Assembly (NCBI GenBank): GCA_035610365.1
Contig: CM069432.1
Location: forward strand, 226,942,532 to 227,006,531
Length of the DNA: 64,000 nt
Direction: 5' to 3'
Source: Aquatica leii
Lineage: Eukaryota; Arthropoda; Insecta; Coleoptera; Lampyridae
The notes beneath the pieces are model-generated. The model made no database searches. It worked only from the letters and a program-made list of their open reading frames with translations, and had not been told where the DNA came from. A program made the translations under genes and the position numbers. This document shows, piece by piece, positions 11,965 through 24,014 of this stretch. Position 1 is the first letter of the stretch, and the number at the start of each line of letters is the position of its first letter.

Positions 11965-12860
11965 TACTTTATATTATTTTTTCTATTGTAAAAATAAAAT
12001 TAAATCACATACAGTTGACATAAGCAAACAAGTGACGCGAAGAGGCGTGACTGAGGGCGCTTTACTTTTGACAGTACATTCAAAGTAAAAAGTATTTCGG
12101 CGGCAATTTTAAATACTTTAAATTACATAATATGCATTATAAGAAGTTTCTATTTAAATACCACTGCTCAGTAATTTCAGATATAAGAACTTATGATACT
12201 TACCTATTATTTTACATAATCTATAAGAATGAAATCGCATTTTTAGATTGCTTAAACCTACAATTTGGAGTAACAAAGCATTAATCATCCTGCTTTCGAC
12301 TTCCTAAAGAATCTGAAGACATAAATAGAAATTTAGCAATTAAAACATTCCCAGTTTTTTTAAAAATTAGTAAGAACAGACTTAAAACATACTTAATAAT
12401 AAAGTTTTTGTGAGTGTTTTTATTTATTTTCATATTAAGTTCATTGTAATATTACAAAAACAGTGGATCCTCATATACAGTGGTACGAAACTTGAACAAT
12501 TTGCTTAGTTATACTTTAAAAAAATTACGAGATTTTACCAATAATTATAAGACAATTATGTATTACATTAAAACAGAACATAGATGTTATTAGAAAAACA
12601 ATAAATTCTTAGGCAGTAATTATCCCGACCCAAACCTTGGTAGTTGCCTACGTTATACTCACCAATATTACGTATTTAAAATATCTAAAAAAAAATATAC
12701 ATATATCGAAATTAAGCATTGGATTATAATAAATAACAAGATAAATGTTATGTTAACATCAATTAATTTACAGTTTAACTATTCTACTGCAACACTTTAT
12801 GCGATTTTCTCTTTGACCACCTCAAAAATATTTATGTATTCAAAAATTAAAAATTAATTA
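11965..12860. other. AT-rich stretch, nothing recognised
   Basis: No supportable gene or RNA was seen. Its right part is presumably the 3' flank or terminal region of the Sailor-like element whose stop codon is at 12869; no inverted terminal repeat could be paired by eye. Confidence 0.35.
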
Positions 12861-12868
12861 AATAAAGG

Positions 12869-15543
12869 TTAACTGCTGTGATTTTCTTCATCACTACTGT
12901 CTTCATCTGATGAACCAATGTTCACTCTAAATGACATGCTTTCCACTGTTTTATCCAACAGGTCATCATGTTCCCACATTTCGTCAGCTAAACGGTTAAC
13001 ATGTTGAACATGTTTATTCCAATCATATTGAGTAACTTCAGAAAATGCATTTCTTACAAAATTTTCTATTTCTGCATTACTTTGAGTGACATTGTTTATT
13101 GCCACTTTATGTTTCACCAAACTCCAAATTAATTCAATAGGATTTAGGTCACAATGATAAAGTGGCAAACGTAACACAGTGTGTCCATGTTTCCTTAGTA
13201 ATTCACCTACATAAGATTTGGTGATGTTATATTGTTTCACCAAGCATAGTAATTCAGCTTTTCTTATATCAGTAATAGTTGATATACCGTTAGATTCCAA
13301 CCATTCTCTAATGCCCATTTTTTTGTACCTTGATTTGGTGGTTTGTTTATTTGTACGCTATGATATGGTGCGTTATCCATAACAACAATACCGTTAGGAG
13401 GCAAATTTGGAATTAGTTGCGTTTCCATCCATTGCATAAAGTTATTATGGTTCATATCATCATGGTAGTCGCCGGATTTACTTTTTGATTTAAAAATTAA
13501 TAGTTCATTCTTCACAAATCCATAAGATCCACCTGCATGAACAATTATGTATCTTTGTCTAGCTTTGCCTGTGTGATACACACCAGGTTCGTTTTCTGAT
13601 TGCCAGCATTTACTAACCCCATATGACGGATGTATGTATGTTTCATCTAAGTACGTAATAAGTTTTTTCTTTTCTCCTCGAGCATCGTGTAACGTTAAAA
13701 TAAGAACTTAGTAGTTCAATTCGCGAGTAGGGAAAATGTCTCGGTAGATATTATGAAACTTGGCAGGATCTTTCTGCTCTTGCGCCAGACTGTCACAATT
13801 GTGACAGCATATCCGGAGTCATTCTACATTAAATCTTTGTCGAGTTAACTTTATTTGTTTGCCCGGTTTAACCTTCACCGTTAAATTGTGTCACGCTACA
13901 AATTTCTAATGCGTTTATTTGTGGAAGGTTGAAACGGGGTAAGTGGTATACAATTTTCTTTATTGAGGGTTTAAATTGACACCTACTAATTTTCTGTAGC
14001 GGATCTTGGTAGTCACCAATTGTCCGGCGTTATCAATTAAGATAACCAACAGGTGGTCGTATTGGAAACATTCCATGACGTCGAAGTAGTGTTACGTACT
14101 GATAATATCCACCGTCGAAGGTTGAGAACCGCCAGGACTATTCTTTTCTGTTATGAAGTCAAACATGGGGAATTTAATCGATTAAGTCACAGGGAAACGC
14201 TGCGCACTTACGTTCGTAATAATTGGATGCTAACCAAACCTTTTTTTGTTACTTGTGTTAAACGGATATGCCCGTTCCGATCGGGGTTTAATAGTATTGT
14301 TTTAGGTGTACCGAAGTCGGAGGTTAGCGCTAACAGTCCGAGTAAGGTCCAGCTTGTAAGTATTACTATTTCAAATTTGTTATTCGTGTTTCGGGGACTA
14401 GGTCGTTGAGGACCATACGTGCATGTTAACTTAACACAATTAATTGTATTTTTGTGCTTCGCGAATTTATCGTTTGTGCACATCGAATCTCGAAAGCTTA
14501 ATTGCTTGATTTATCTACGATTTAAGTATATGTATTTATCTATTTAGACGCTAAATGTATGTCATTATCTAGTCCGACAAGGGCATTTTGTTGCACAGTG
14601 TGTTGCTCGCCACTCGGCACAAATTTCTAATTTAGTCAGCCTACGTGTGTATGTTTTTCAAGAATTTATATTTCTATACTTGTGTCGACTTCTGTGATAC
14701 AATAAATATATATATTCGGTGTTATTATTTTTGTAATGTTCTTTATTCTTCGTGTACTACGAGGCGAGTTAGACGGTCTCCCTCGACTTTAATTTTTCAT
14801 CGTCTTGGCGCCTTTTTATTAGTTTCACGTTATAATCACACATAACAAAGCCTGCGATCCCTCTACGAAGAAGCTGTGCTGGCCGTTGCTTTGTTTGGTT
14901 ACGAGAAGACCGGTGGAACTTTTTATTTTGGACATCTCAACTCTAGGAACCCGAGTTTCTCGTAACAATCGTTTTCTCGTAACTTTCTTAAATAGCAACA
15001 TCTCCAAGTTACAATGTCATGACGTTCCATTAACAAATTCTTTTTATCGTGACATTTTCTGTATTTAAACCCAATTTGATGTAACGATTTTCTTAGAGTA
15101 TCTGTTCCACCACAGTAGTCAACTTTCTCTTGCATTTTCTGAACTAAAATTTTCAACGTTGGAACCTTTTTGTCTACGGTATAAGTTTCATGAATGCATC
15201 TTTTTAAGATGCCTAAACCAGCATTGTCTAAAACAATGGTATTGGAACCACCACTTCTTCGTTTTTTTAGGGAGATTTTAGTACTCCATGCTCAGTTTGC
15301 AAAACTTCACTCCTAATGAAAACATTTTTTATTTACGTATTTTAAATATTTATAAACTTACCTTATTTGTTTTATAAACTTCGGTGATTTCCCAATGGCT
15401 GCTGCAGCTAATTCAGTAGCTTTGTCTAAAGAAAATGACCACACACCTGCTGCTTTTTGCTTGTCGAAGAACTGTACAACAGTTTTAATGATATTTCGAG
15501 CTTTGGCATGAACGGTTTTCCTTGATTTACTTCTAAAAAACAA
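12869..15543 (-). pseudogene. Sailor-like (IS630-Tc1-mariner, DD82E type) transposase
   Basis: Reading leftward: an N-terminal exon (15543-15358; helix-turn-helix-like FFDKQKAAGVWSFSLDKA), an intron with GTAAGT donor, then SEVLQTEHGVLKSP and TVDKKVPTLKILVQK. LLMERHDIV near 15020 follows, then LITYLDETYIHP (first Asp, near 13650). RYIIVHAGG, KSGDYHDDMN, IVVMDNAPYHS (second Asp, near 13390) and CDLNPIELIW (Glu, near 13140) complete the catalytic order. The interval between the second Asp and the Glu is about 80 residues across one frameshift near 13315. The C-terminus is acidic (SSDEDSSDEENHSS). An LTR insertion at 13688-14967 splits the gene just before the first catalytic Asp. Closest relative here is the copy at 27000-28291. 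Confidence 0.82.
13688..14967. mobile_element. Solo LTR (1280 bp) nested in the Sailor-like transposase
   Basis: The insert begins TGTAACGTTAAAA and ends CTCGTAACA, inverted TG...CA ends, and is flanked by ATCG at 13684-13687 and 14968-14971. Removing it restores the transposase between its LRE and GEKKKLITYLDE blocks. No internal genes were seen. The 4-bp duplication is Gypsy-like. The family differs from the LTR at 6741-7886. It is a fossil; age unknown, but younger than its host transposon. Confidence 0.78.
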
Positions 15544-15654
15544 AAAGCTATAACTAAGTGATATTCTTTAAACGAATTAATATTATTCAAATTGAATCAT
15601 AATTGACGTTAATGTATTAAACGAAATAAGCGTAAAAACCCTTAGGGTAAAAAC

Positions 15655-15975
15655 ACACAGTTTTGATAATGAGTTTATGTAAAGGTGTATTTATGCAGAT
15701 CAATTTAACATTTAGCACTTTATAAAAGTAGTACCCATTTATGCAAACACACCTCCACATCCGCGTTGGTTACACATTAATAAATAGTTAAATTCGTTAC
15801 ATTTTAGTGTTTTCGAGTTGCGTGTGAGAATGTGCAACAAATGTGCAATGGAAAGATAGTGTAAGGCGCAATGTGAATTACATTTATAATTTAGTTAATT
15901 AGGGATCCGTAGTTTAACTGCTTAAATGTTAAATGATAAATATTAAATTGGTCTGCATAAATTTATCTTTAAGAT
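15655..15975. repeat. MITE-like inverted repeat
   Basis: TTTATGCAGATCAATTTAA near 15690 and its imperfect reverse complement TTAAATTGGTCTGCATAAA near 15940 form arms of about 35-40 bases around 200 bases of non-coding DNA. No target duplication could be fixed. It lies just upstream of the Sailor-like gene. Confidence 0.5.
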
Positions 15976-16377
15976 TGCAATAATTTAGAATAAGTGTTAT
16001 ATGCTGTTATATTTGGTATTATGTACTTACCGATTTATCAAAAAATCCACAACAGTAAGAGTTTTGAAAAAAACTATTTAACAAAGATGAATAAGATCCA
16101 CATATGAAAAATTAAGCACACAACTTGTAAACGCCAAAACAAGTACAAATTAAAAGTTTTGTTAGGGAAGGTACTTGCTATGATTCCATAACATACATAC
16201 ATAACTTACATGGCTTACACAACTGTCGTAAATCAGAATTTTTTAAGTTATGGCAAGAGTTTTATATTTTTTGTAGCTTGAATATTGCATTGTCATCGAT
16301 AATTCACGTCTCCAAAAAATTCTAGCTTGATTAGTGCAGTAGAAGTTGTCAAAAAATTTGAAATTTAGCGGACAAAT

Positions 16378-16405
16378 AATCAAACAAACAAACAAACAAA
16401 CAAGA
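16378..16405. repeat. CAAA microsatellite
   Basis: About six consecutive AAAC/CAAA tetranucleotides, with little variation. Confidence 0.85.
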
Positions 16406-16710
16406 AAGCAAGCTAAGAAAAACCTGGTAAAAAATCAGGGGATCTAGGAAAGTTGACCGAAAACAGTTTACCGAAAGAACAATTCGCCGAATTACAATTG
16501 ACCAAAAAACATTTTTACCGAAGCACAGTTTACCGAAAGAGAAGTTAACCGAAAGTTATGGTTCTTTGTCATTTCCCTGTCGAAAAAATTTCGCCGGTCA
16601 ATTGCGCTTTGAATAAAATGAAATATACAAAGATTTTATTGTGTTCAAATGATACATGTCTACTTAAAAGACTTATTATAATTATTTTAAATTGTAAGCG
16701 ATTCCCCTTA

Positions 16711-16790
16711 ACCTTCCTAATGCCGGGTGAAATCTAAAACACATAATACCAGGTGGGGTGTCTTGACACCCCGGTTTTTTGAAACTAAAA
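16711..16790. repeat. piggyBac-like terminus with internal hairpin
   Basis: TTAA followed by CCTTCCTAATGCCGGGTG resembles the left end of the piggyBac element at 5742 (CCTTCCGATTACC). Fifty bases in is GGGGTGTCTTGACACCCC, a perfect 8-bp-arm hairpin. I could not find the matching right end, so this may be a remnant inserted in the MULE. Confidence 0.4.
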
Positions 16791-17173
16791 GCCTTAATAT
16801 TTGAACTTTAAAAGTAATATTTAATACTTCAGCTACTGAATAAGGGTGATATATGTTATAACAATTGAATTGCCTTGAATTCTATTTTACATATTTTATA
16901 TTACCTCTAATTTCTTAATGCTTTTCGATATTCCCCAGACAGATTTTAAAATTTAAAAATGTCATTATTGCTAATGAAGTGTCTAATATAAATATCCCCA
17001 TACCTACATATTGTTTCATGCACATCATGAATTATAATTAGGACCAATCAGAGCCGTTAATACACAATCAAAGTTCGTATATATACGGGAGAATTCTTAA
17101 GCGGGCCATTAATTTCCTTGATAAATTAGGTGGAATTAGTTATCAAGTTTACTACAGTTATCATTGACATGGC

Positions 17174-17457
17174 GCTAGAGTACTGTTAGTTGGCGGTTAC
17201 TTATTCCATAAGGATAAGAAAGTAAAATCGAAAACTTATTGGATATGTGAAAATTATCGAAAGGTGAAGTGCAATGTGCGTATCATAACAGAGGGTGACA
17301 GTATTCTTAAAAACAGTGGAACGTATAATCACGTCGCTAATGCGGCACATGCAGAACAAAACAAGGTAATGAACACCATACAAGATAACGCTAGGGACAC
17401 TCAAGATGCACCACATTACATCGTATCGATCGCTACTGTTGAAATTACTCAATTCTA
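17174..17457 (+). pseudogene. FLYWCH zinc-finger part of the MULE transposase
   Basis: The translation LVVGGYLFHKDKKVKSKTYW, then ICENYRKVKCNVRI and GTYNHVANAAHAEQ, has the F/Y-x-Y-W-C...C...H spacing of FLYWCH domains, which often precede MULE transposases in insects. It ends at a stop at 17457 after ATVEITQF. The start lies upstream of a stop at about 17188-17190 in another frame, so I chose no initiator. It is the DNA-binding part of the same broken gene as 17455-18112. Confidence 0.72.
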
Positions 17458-18112
17458 ACAGATTTTGAAAGTGGCATGATACGCGCCCTTAATAAAGAAT
17501 TTCCGCAAACCAGACACAGAGGCTGTTTTTTTTCATTTCTTGCAAGGGATATTCCGAAAAATCCAGTCAGAAGGTCTTAAACAGCGGTACGAAACAGATG
17601 CTGAGTTTGCAATGAAACTGCGATTATTAGCTGCACTAGCATTTGTACCTACAGAAGAAGTTGTCAGTGCGTTTGATACTCCATTGGACGAAGGCGTGTT
17701 AGCTCAAGAAGCAGAAGCAGTTGTAGATTACTTTGAGGACGCTTGGATAGGACGTCCTCAAAGAGTACAGCGGCGTCGTTTACCCCGTTCCCCTCGTGAC
17801 ATGTGTAACTGTTTCGAAGGAGTACACGCTGGTTTGCCTAAAGCAAATAACTCGATAGAAGGTTGGCATCGAGGATTCGAGCTGAAAATTTCCTGTGATC
17901 ATGCCAATACTTCGAAATTTATAGAGATCATTCAGAGAAAGCAAAGCTTACATGAAGTCCAAGTAGACCAACATATAGCGGGTATAGAAAGTACACCTGT
18001 CCGTAAAAAATACAGGGACTGTGCACAACGAATTAAACGTCTTATCAAAAATTATAACATTGAAAATATGCCCGAATTCTTACGTGGTGTAGCCCATAAC
18101 TTAAGATATTAA
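17455..18112 (+). pseudogene. MULE transposase C-terminal half
   Basis: From 17460 the reading LTDFESGMIRALNKEFPQ, then HRGCFFHFLQGIFRKI, matches the second catalytic Asp block (TDFE) and the C-x-x-H block of Mutator-like transposases. A homopolymer frame change near 17527-17534 separates it from the long open part 17540-18112. That part contains PKANNSIEGWHRGFE, the conserved NNxxEGWHR motif, near residue 100 of the piece, and ends at TAA 18110-18112. The first catalytic Asp and the region between the FLYWCH domain and TDFE are missing. Confidence 0.8.
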
Positions 18113-18539
18113 TGTGAAATGAAGATTTGAAAGCTAAATATTGTAAATAATGGTAGCACAAAAAAGGAAAAACAAAAAAAAAACTAAAAGACAAGAAAAT
18201 ACAATAAACAAACAAACATAACAAAAGAACTCGTTTTGGACTTTTTAAACACGCCAGCACTTTGAGCTGCAAGTCCTAAGCCTTGGTAAAGTGTGAAGAA
18301 AAAGTTCGTATGAACATGTTGATATGTATAATCATAGTAGGTATATTATTAGAAACATGATTAGCACGTACCTTATAGAACTATACCTAATTTTCGGTTA
18401 ATATTCCTTTCGGTAAAGTGTGTTTCGGTAAAAATGTTTTCGGTGAATTGTTCCTTCGGTAAAATGACCTTTCGGTGAATTGTTTTTCGGTAAACTGTTT
18501 TCGGTAAATTGTTTTCGGTAAACTGTTCTCGGTAACAAG

Positions 18540-19725
18540 AAGTCGCATCTAGTAACGACGCAAAATAAATGACTTGTGATATAATGCTATATAACCCATA
18601 AATTAAAATTACAATTTTATTCCGTTTACAGGTAAGTATACATATATTGAATTATTGTTAAATAAAGGTTTAAAACAACAGGCAAGAAAAGCATACTTAT
18701 CGCACGCCTTTACGTCAGTCGTAACAGAACATTTTTGTAGTTATTGATTTGTATAGATATCCATTTCTTGGAAATGCATACAATTTTCTATAATTATGTT
18801 CACTTTTTTTTCAAAAACCAATGGTAAGCAACGCACAGGTAGGTACCTAACGGTAATATCTCGTTTTAGTGTCAATATAGTCAACCATGTATTTGCTTCA
18901 AGTCCTTTCACAAAAAAGCAAATTTATTCATAGAGATGTACAACTGTAGAGTGAACGCGTTATTGTTTCATCCCAAGCTGCGCGAGAACGATCAGCTGAT
19001 TTGCTACAATCCACTCTGAAAAAGTTAGACTACTTTTATTTTTGACTTTTATACATGGCGCGTGTATGCTATAATTTATACAAGGTAACTAGAATAAAAG
19101 GAATTAAATTTGTACTTGTGTTAATACTTCGTTGTTATTTATATTAAAGTAACACCAACAAAAGTCCAAATAAGTGAAAAATATGAACGGAAGCTCCGAA
19201 CTTACTTTTTGCATTTACCAAGTGAACTAGCTGCATCGACACATTGTGGACAAAGCACTCAAGACTTGAATCAACTTTTAATTTATAAAAAAACAACAAT
19301 TAAAAGCTCGTCATCTTAATAAAATTTTGAACGAATCAATGCAGTTACTACGAACTCATTAATTGGTTGATTGATGTTAAAAAGGACTCACTTGTGTGAC
19401 TATACCAAATGAAAAGAAAGAATAAATTTGAAAGTTTTATCATACAAGAATGTTTTTTTTAATTTTAAAAAAACAAGCAAAAAGCACATACTTCAAGACT
19501 TCATTCATTCATCATAAAAAAAATAATAATGCAGTTACATATATTTCAACCAAATTTAAAATTTTTATAACTTATATAATTTATATACTTATAATAATAA
19601 AATAAGTCAAACATTTTAAACCAAATACATCACATAATTTTATATTTATTTATTTAAATCCATCTAATATTGGCCCTCGTTTATTCTGGTAATGACTTGT
19701 GAAATGCACAGTAAATATGAGAACG
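18540..19725. other. AT-rich stretch, nothing recognised
   Basis: No gene or RNA could be supported. The right part probably includes the 3' end of the Sailor-like element that stops at 19729; no paired terminal repeat was identified by eye. Confidence 0.35.
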
Positions 19726-19728
19726 GCA

Positions 19729-21280
19729 TTAATCTTGCTTTTCCCCATCCTCATCAGACCAGTCACATGAGTCTTTATGTGATGAGTCGTTGACATTAAA
19801 GGTTAACGAATCACAATAAGTGTCTATTATATGTTCTTTTTGTATATACCCTTCTTCAATTTCTTGGACGTGCCGACATACTTGTGACCATTCCTGTGCC
19901 CTTACCCTTGCAATTTTTTCTTTTACCAAAGACTCCACCTCATTTAACTTAAACGTGACGTTTCTAGTTCCAACCCAATTCATAATAATACTCCAAATTT
20001 TTTCTATAGGGTTTAATTCTGAGTGATAAGGTGGTAACCGACATACAGTATCTCCATGTTTAGCAAATAATGAATCAATCGTGTATTGCTTATTGATCAG
20101 CATATTTATCTGTATTAAATTATACAGTTCTGCTTTTGTAGATTTTTCTTTGTACGTAATACCACGTTCATTTAACCACAATTTCATGTCTGCTTTTCGA
20201 TTATGAAAATTGGGAGTTTTAACTGCCAAAACATTATGGTAACTGGCATTATCCATAACCACTACAGAATTTTTGGGAAGATTAGGAATTAATTGATGTT
20301 TCAACCAACGATTATAATTGTTAAAATTCATTTCGTCATGGTAGTCTCCACTTTTCTAACCAGATTTAAATATCAATAGTGCATTATTGACAAAACCATC
20401 ATTACCACCAGCATGTACGATAATTTATCGTTTACCCTTAGAAATTGGACATTTCAGTCCTTGATTTGATTTATCAGTCCATTGGTAAGAAGTTGTATGG
20501 GAAGCGTGAATGTAAGTTTCATCGGTATAAATGATGGGACGTCCTTCTTTACGATACTTAGTTATTGCTCGTATGTATGATACTCGTAAATTTCGCACAT
20601 CATGATGTTCCATCAACATAGGACGATTATCAGTGGTTTTTTGCCATCTAAAAGAAATATATATTTAACCTTCAATTCAAGTTCAAGAATTACATTTTTT
20701 TTACAAAACATAATCAAATCATTTATTTCAGTAAAAGTAGAACATCGAGTAAATTAAAGAAATAAATTATTATACCTAAATCCTAATTTTTTTAAGATTT
20801 TTCTTAATGAAGTTTCTTTGCCAGAAAAGCCAATGGTATCGTCATCCTTGATTTTCTCGTAAATAGCCTTCAAAGTAGGCATTTGTCCATCAGTAAGATG
20901 GAAATTGTAAACAATTCTTCATATAATTTGTTCAGCACAATTGTCTACGGATGATTTAGGAGATGCCTTAAAAAATTCTTTTCTCGGTGATTTAAATCTA
21001 GTTTGTTCGCCAGTTTCAATTAACTTGCCTTCTCGCACAATACGTACTACAGTAGCTCGTGAAACTCCTGTTGTTTGAACAACCGTATCGATAAGATTGC
21101 CTTTACAAAATATAAGGAAATTATTGAATGTATGTAATGCATAACCTAACAATTACCTTTCTCGTTTCTTTCTTTAAAATACGAATAAACACTCCATAAT
21201 ATTGTCCTGGATTCTTTAGGATATGTGCCTCTTTTCGTAGCCGAAGATGCAGCAGCACTAATTTCGCGTTCATCAGACAT
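19729..21280 (-). pseudogene. Sailor-like transposase with three exons, DD82E, nearly complete
   Basis: Exon 1 is 21280-21157 (MSDEREISAAASSATKRG...), exon 2 is 21100-20776 and exon 3 is 20647-19729. All donors (GTAATT, GTATAA) and acceptors (TAAAG, TTTAG) preserve the frame. Exon 2 holds a helix-turn-helix (DTVVQTTGVSRATVVRIVRE). Exon 3 holds IIYTDETYIH (Asp 1), VVVMDNASYHN (Asp 2) and HSELNPIEKIW (Glu). I count 82 residues between Asp 2 and Glu, the spacing reported for the Sailor group. The C-terminus is acidic (DWSDEDGEKQD). Three premature stops were read: after CAEQII in exon 2, after SKGKR, and before KSGDYHDEMN. So it is recently dead. It would have inserted at TA. Confidence 0.85.
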
Positions 21281-21764
21281 GTTGTAATGAAACTTGAATC
21301 GTAACAAAATCGGTAACAAGAAATATTTTACTTAGTTGTAACTCAATAATACAGACAGCGGAGTTTTGAAAAAAAACTGATTGTAGTTTTATAAATAGAC
21401 TTGAGAAACGATAATAAGAACAAATAAGTAAACGGAAAAAAGCAATGAAAACAATTAAAATGGCGATTGCTGGTCGACGTTTTTAGTTCGATCTATAAAT
21501 CGTTTCATCGCATAAAATCTCTATCTATCGCACTTGCACGTACGAATTTTGAAATCTGCGCAAGAATTATCAAATAACGCATTTGGTCTAGCACCTGTTA
21601 GGGTATAGGGTAAAAATGATTTTTATATAATACCTGTCATTCTTTGTACAGCAACACTTGTTAAAGCAAGAAAATGCATATTTAACACAGTTTTGAATTA
21701 TTTTCAATATGTATAAGAATTGGGAAATGTAAACTATAAATAAACTTGTAAATAACAATACAAG

Positions 21765-22447
21765 ACACGTTTCAAGAAGATGACCAAATTAAAATTACAC
21801 TAAGAAATACTATTATTAATATTGATAATAGCAACGCCTCAGGCCCAACAAATCCTAATCTACTAGAAGGTAATATATACCGAACACATTTCAGTTCGTA
21901 TAAGTCATAACATATTTTTATAGCAATCAAGAAGTTAACTAAAACAGTTCACCTGCAGAATAGTGTGGATTGAGTGCACCAGCGGTTACTGAATCTAGAA
22001 TTTACTAAAGTTGTCAACGGTGAGATGATATTCCAAAACTATGATGTTCTACAATAGATGAAATCAAGGTTGTAGAAATATATATAAATATTACTGGAAA
22101 TTTTAGAAAATTGGTAAATTTACTTTTAAATTACACTTAGTAATGTTTTTTACGCATTACATTAAACATAAACATAATAAATATAAATTTTATCAACTAA
22201 ATATTAACAAATTGTTACAGATCTGTCTCAAGCAGGCGAGGCCACAGCCGAGGCATCAACAAAGTTAATTCTCAACAAAAATTTTACAGATAAAGGTGCA
22301 CAATTAATATCGTGGACTAGAGCTAATGGTAGTCTAAAAAGTTTTCAGTTATTAGTTTCATTAGAAAATGCGTTCGCAGAGCATCCGACCGAATTCGTTC
22401 AAGAAAAAGAGAATCTAACTAATCAAAATTACATGTACAGTATATAA
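21765..22447 (+). pseudogene. Unrecognised spliced coding remnant
   Basis: An open stretch at 21765-21870 (DTFQEDDQIKITLRN...ASGPTNPNLLE) ends at a phase-1 donor (GAAG/GTAATA). An exon from 22221 (after TTACAG) continues in phase as DLSQAGEATAEASTKLIL... GAQLISWTRANGSL... LVSLENAFAEHP, stopping at 22445-22447. A possible middle exon after TTTTTATAG at 21922 reads IKKLTKTVHLQNSVD, then a stop, then VHQRLLNLEFTKVVNGE. The composition is protein-like and the splice phases agree, so it is or was a gene. I do not recognise the family. It may belong to a transposon or be a decayed host gene. Confidence 0.45.
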
Positions 22448-22559
22448 TACAATCATTTATAATTAGTAATTACTATTTTATGTTATATTAATCATATTAA
22501 TAGTAATAAATAATTAAATAAAATTAATTAATGTATCATAACATTTCATTTTGGTAATA

Positions 22560-22945
22560 ATTAAAAACTATTAAGTTACTATAATGTAACCAATATCATC
22601 ACAAGAAGTAACTATTACATTACTATTTGCATGCAAAACAAATTTTTTTGCCATTATGGTTATATTTGATAACGCATGCAGTGCTTTTTTAGGCACTATA
22701 AAGTTGACTAACAGGAACGAAAACTTAACTATAAATACAACAAAAAGATTTTTTTTGTTACTATAAAGGTACCATACCAATTATAAAGTAACATAAGGAT
22801 CACTTAATAGTAACTATTTGTTTACAATTTTTGTGACATTCTGTACTATTTGATAACTTTATGCAAACTATTTACTTACATTTCTGTACAACGTTACGTG
22901 TATTTAGTTACTATATAGTTAAGAAATAGTTAAAATTTTCTGTGT
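22560..22945. repeat. MITE-like region rich in AGTAACTAT motifs
   Basis: Imperfect inverted ends (AAAACTATTAAGTTACTATA near 22563; TAGTTACTATATAGTTAAG near 22908) enclose at least six variants of AGTAACTAT or its complement. A 69-codon minus-strand frame here is A/T-biased and not called. No target duplication was fixed. Confidence 0.4.
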
Positions 22946-22949
22946 GGGT

Positions 22950-23585
22950 TGTTTTATTATTTCATTGGTTAATATTGACATCTTTCACAATGTCGGGGCC
23001 GGTATTATAAAAGTATAAAGTATAATAAACTTAAAACCATGTTGGGTATTATAAAGCAGAAACGTCAATTATTTAGTTAATGAATTTTAAAAGTGCTAGA
23101 TAATTCAAGATGCTCAATATTATTTTCCAATCATAGTTATAAAAAAAATATGACATTTGATTGACAGGTCACACAAATGAATATATTCTTATTTTTTATG
23201 GTAGTGAACTATCGATCTTAAACATTATTAAGCATTTGCAAAGTATGGATTTGACATAAAGAAAAAAGGAGTCGCTGAAAAAATTTAACAGATGTGAAAA
23301 AATTCACGTTTCTTGAAATTGTTCAAGAGTTTATTAAAATCATCGAAAACAAAAAAACCGAGGCTGTAATCTCAAATAGCAAATGCAAAGCTTGGAACAG
23401 CCATTACAGATCAATTTATTTCGGTAATTTAGAAAAAAGAAGTGTGACTTAAATGAAGCATTTGTATGAAAACATTAGAAGCAGAACCAAACACAAAAAA
23501 GCTGCGGAAAATGTTAATAAGTTGTCCTTGTCTTATTATAATAGTGTTACGTATTTATTTATTAAAAACTAATTTATTTAAAACG
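22950..23585. other. AT-rich stretch, nothing recognised
   Basis: No gene or RNA could be supported; a few poly-A/T tracts only. Confidence 0.35.
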
Positions 23586-23589
23586 ACTA

Positions 23590-24010
23590 AAACTAGGTTT
23601 ACTTATTCTAGAAATATGTACACTTTTAAATTAACCGAACTAATAAAATCTAATAATAAAAACACTTACACTATAATTTATATCACTTACAAGAAGATAA
23701 GATAACGTCCTCGGATATCACACTTGTTTACACTAATTATCACGTTCACGATTATTCTCGATTTATTTATGTAGACACACGCGTGCTAACGATTTATTTC
23801 CACTTGACAATCTTCTTAACACATTCGCATTCCAGCAATAACTGACCTACGATTTCCATGTTCGGCAATTATAGACATCGGCGAATCCTTCTCGAATCCT
23901 TCTCGAACGTTCCCTACTTTTCGCTATATCTTCTAGACAGCTTCTAGAAGGCTCTTGCATTTGTAAATAATTTCTCGAACGTTTCAATAGTATAATTTTA
24001 CGTTTATTGT
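23590..24010. repeat. LTR-like repeat, related in reverse to 60770-61140
   Basis: Several blocks match the reverse complement of 60770-61140 in the same order: AAAACACTTACA near 23658, TTTATGTAGACACACGCG near 23765, AATAACTGACCTA near 23837 and a final TCTCGAACGTT run. The middle is rich in TTCTAGA and TTCTCGAA steps that look like promoter or heat-shock-type inverted pentamers. It has no coding capacity. I infer a long-terminal-repeat fossil, but the exact ends are not visible. Confidence 0.4.
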
Positions 24011-24014
24011 GTAG

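Larger units (their letters stand above)
16452..18535 (+). mobile_element. MULE with CCGAA-repeat termini and FLYWCH transposase remnant
   Basis: The left end reads GTTGACCGAAAACAGTTTAC and the right end is the reverse complement of GTTACCGAGAACAGTTTAC. Both ends carry serial CCGAA-type motifs, about six on the left and ten on the right, giving repetitive inverted termini. Inside are a FLYWCH-type zinc finger and the C-terminal half of a Mutator-like transposase, annotated separately. No convincing 8-10-bp target duplication was visible. The element has lost the middle of its gene. Confidence 0.8.
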
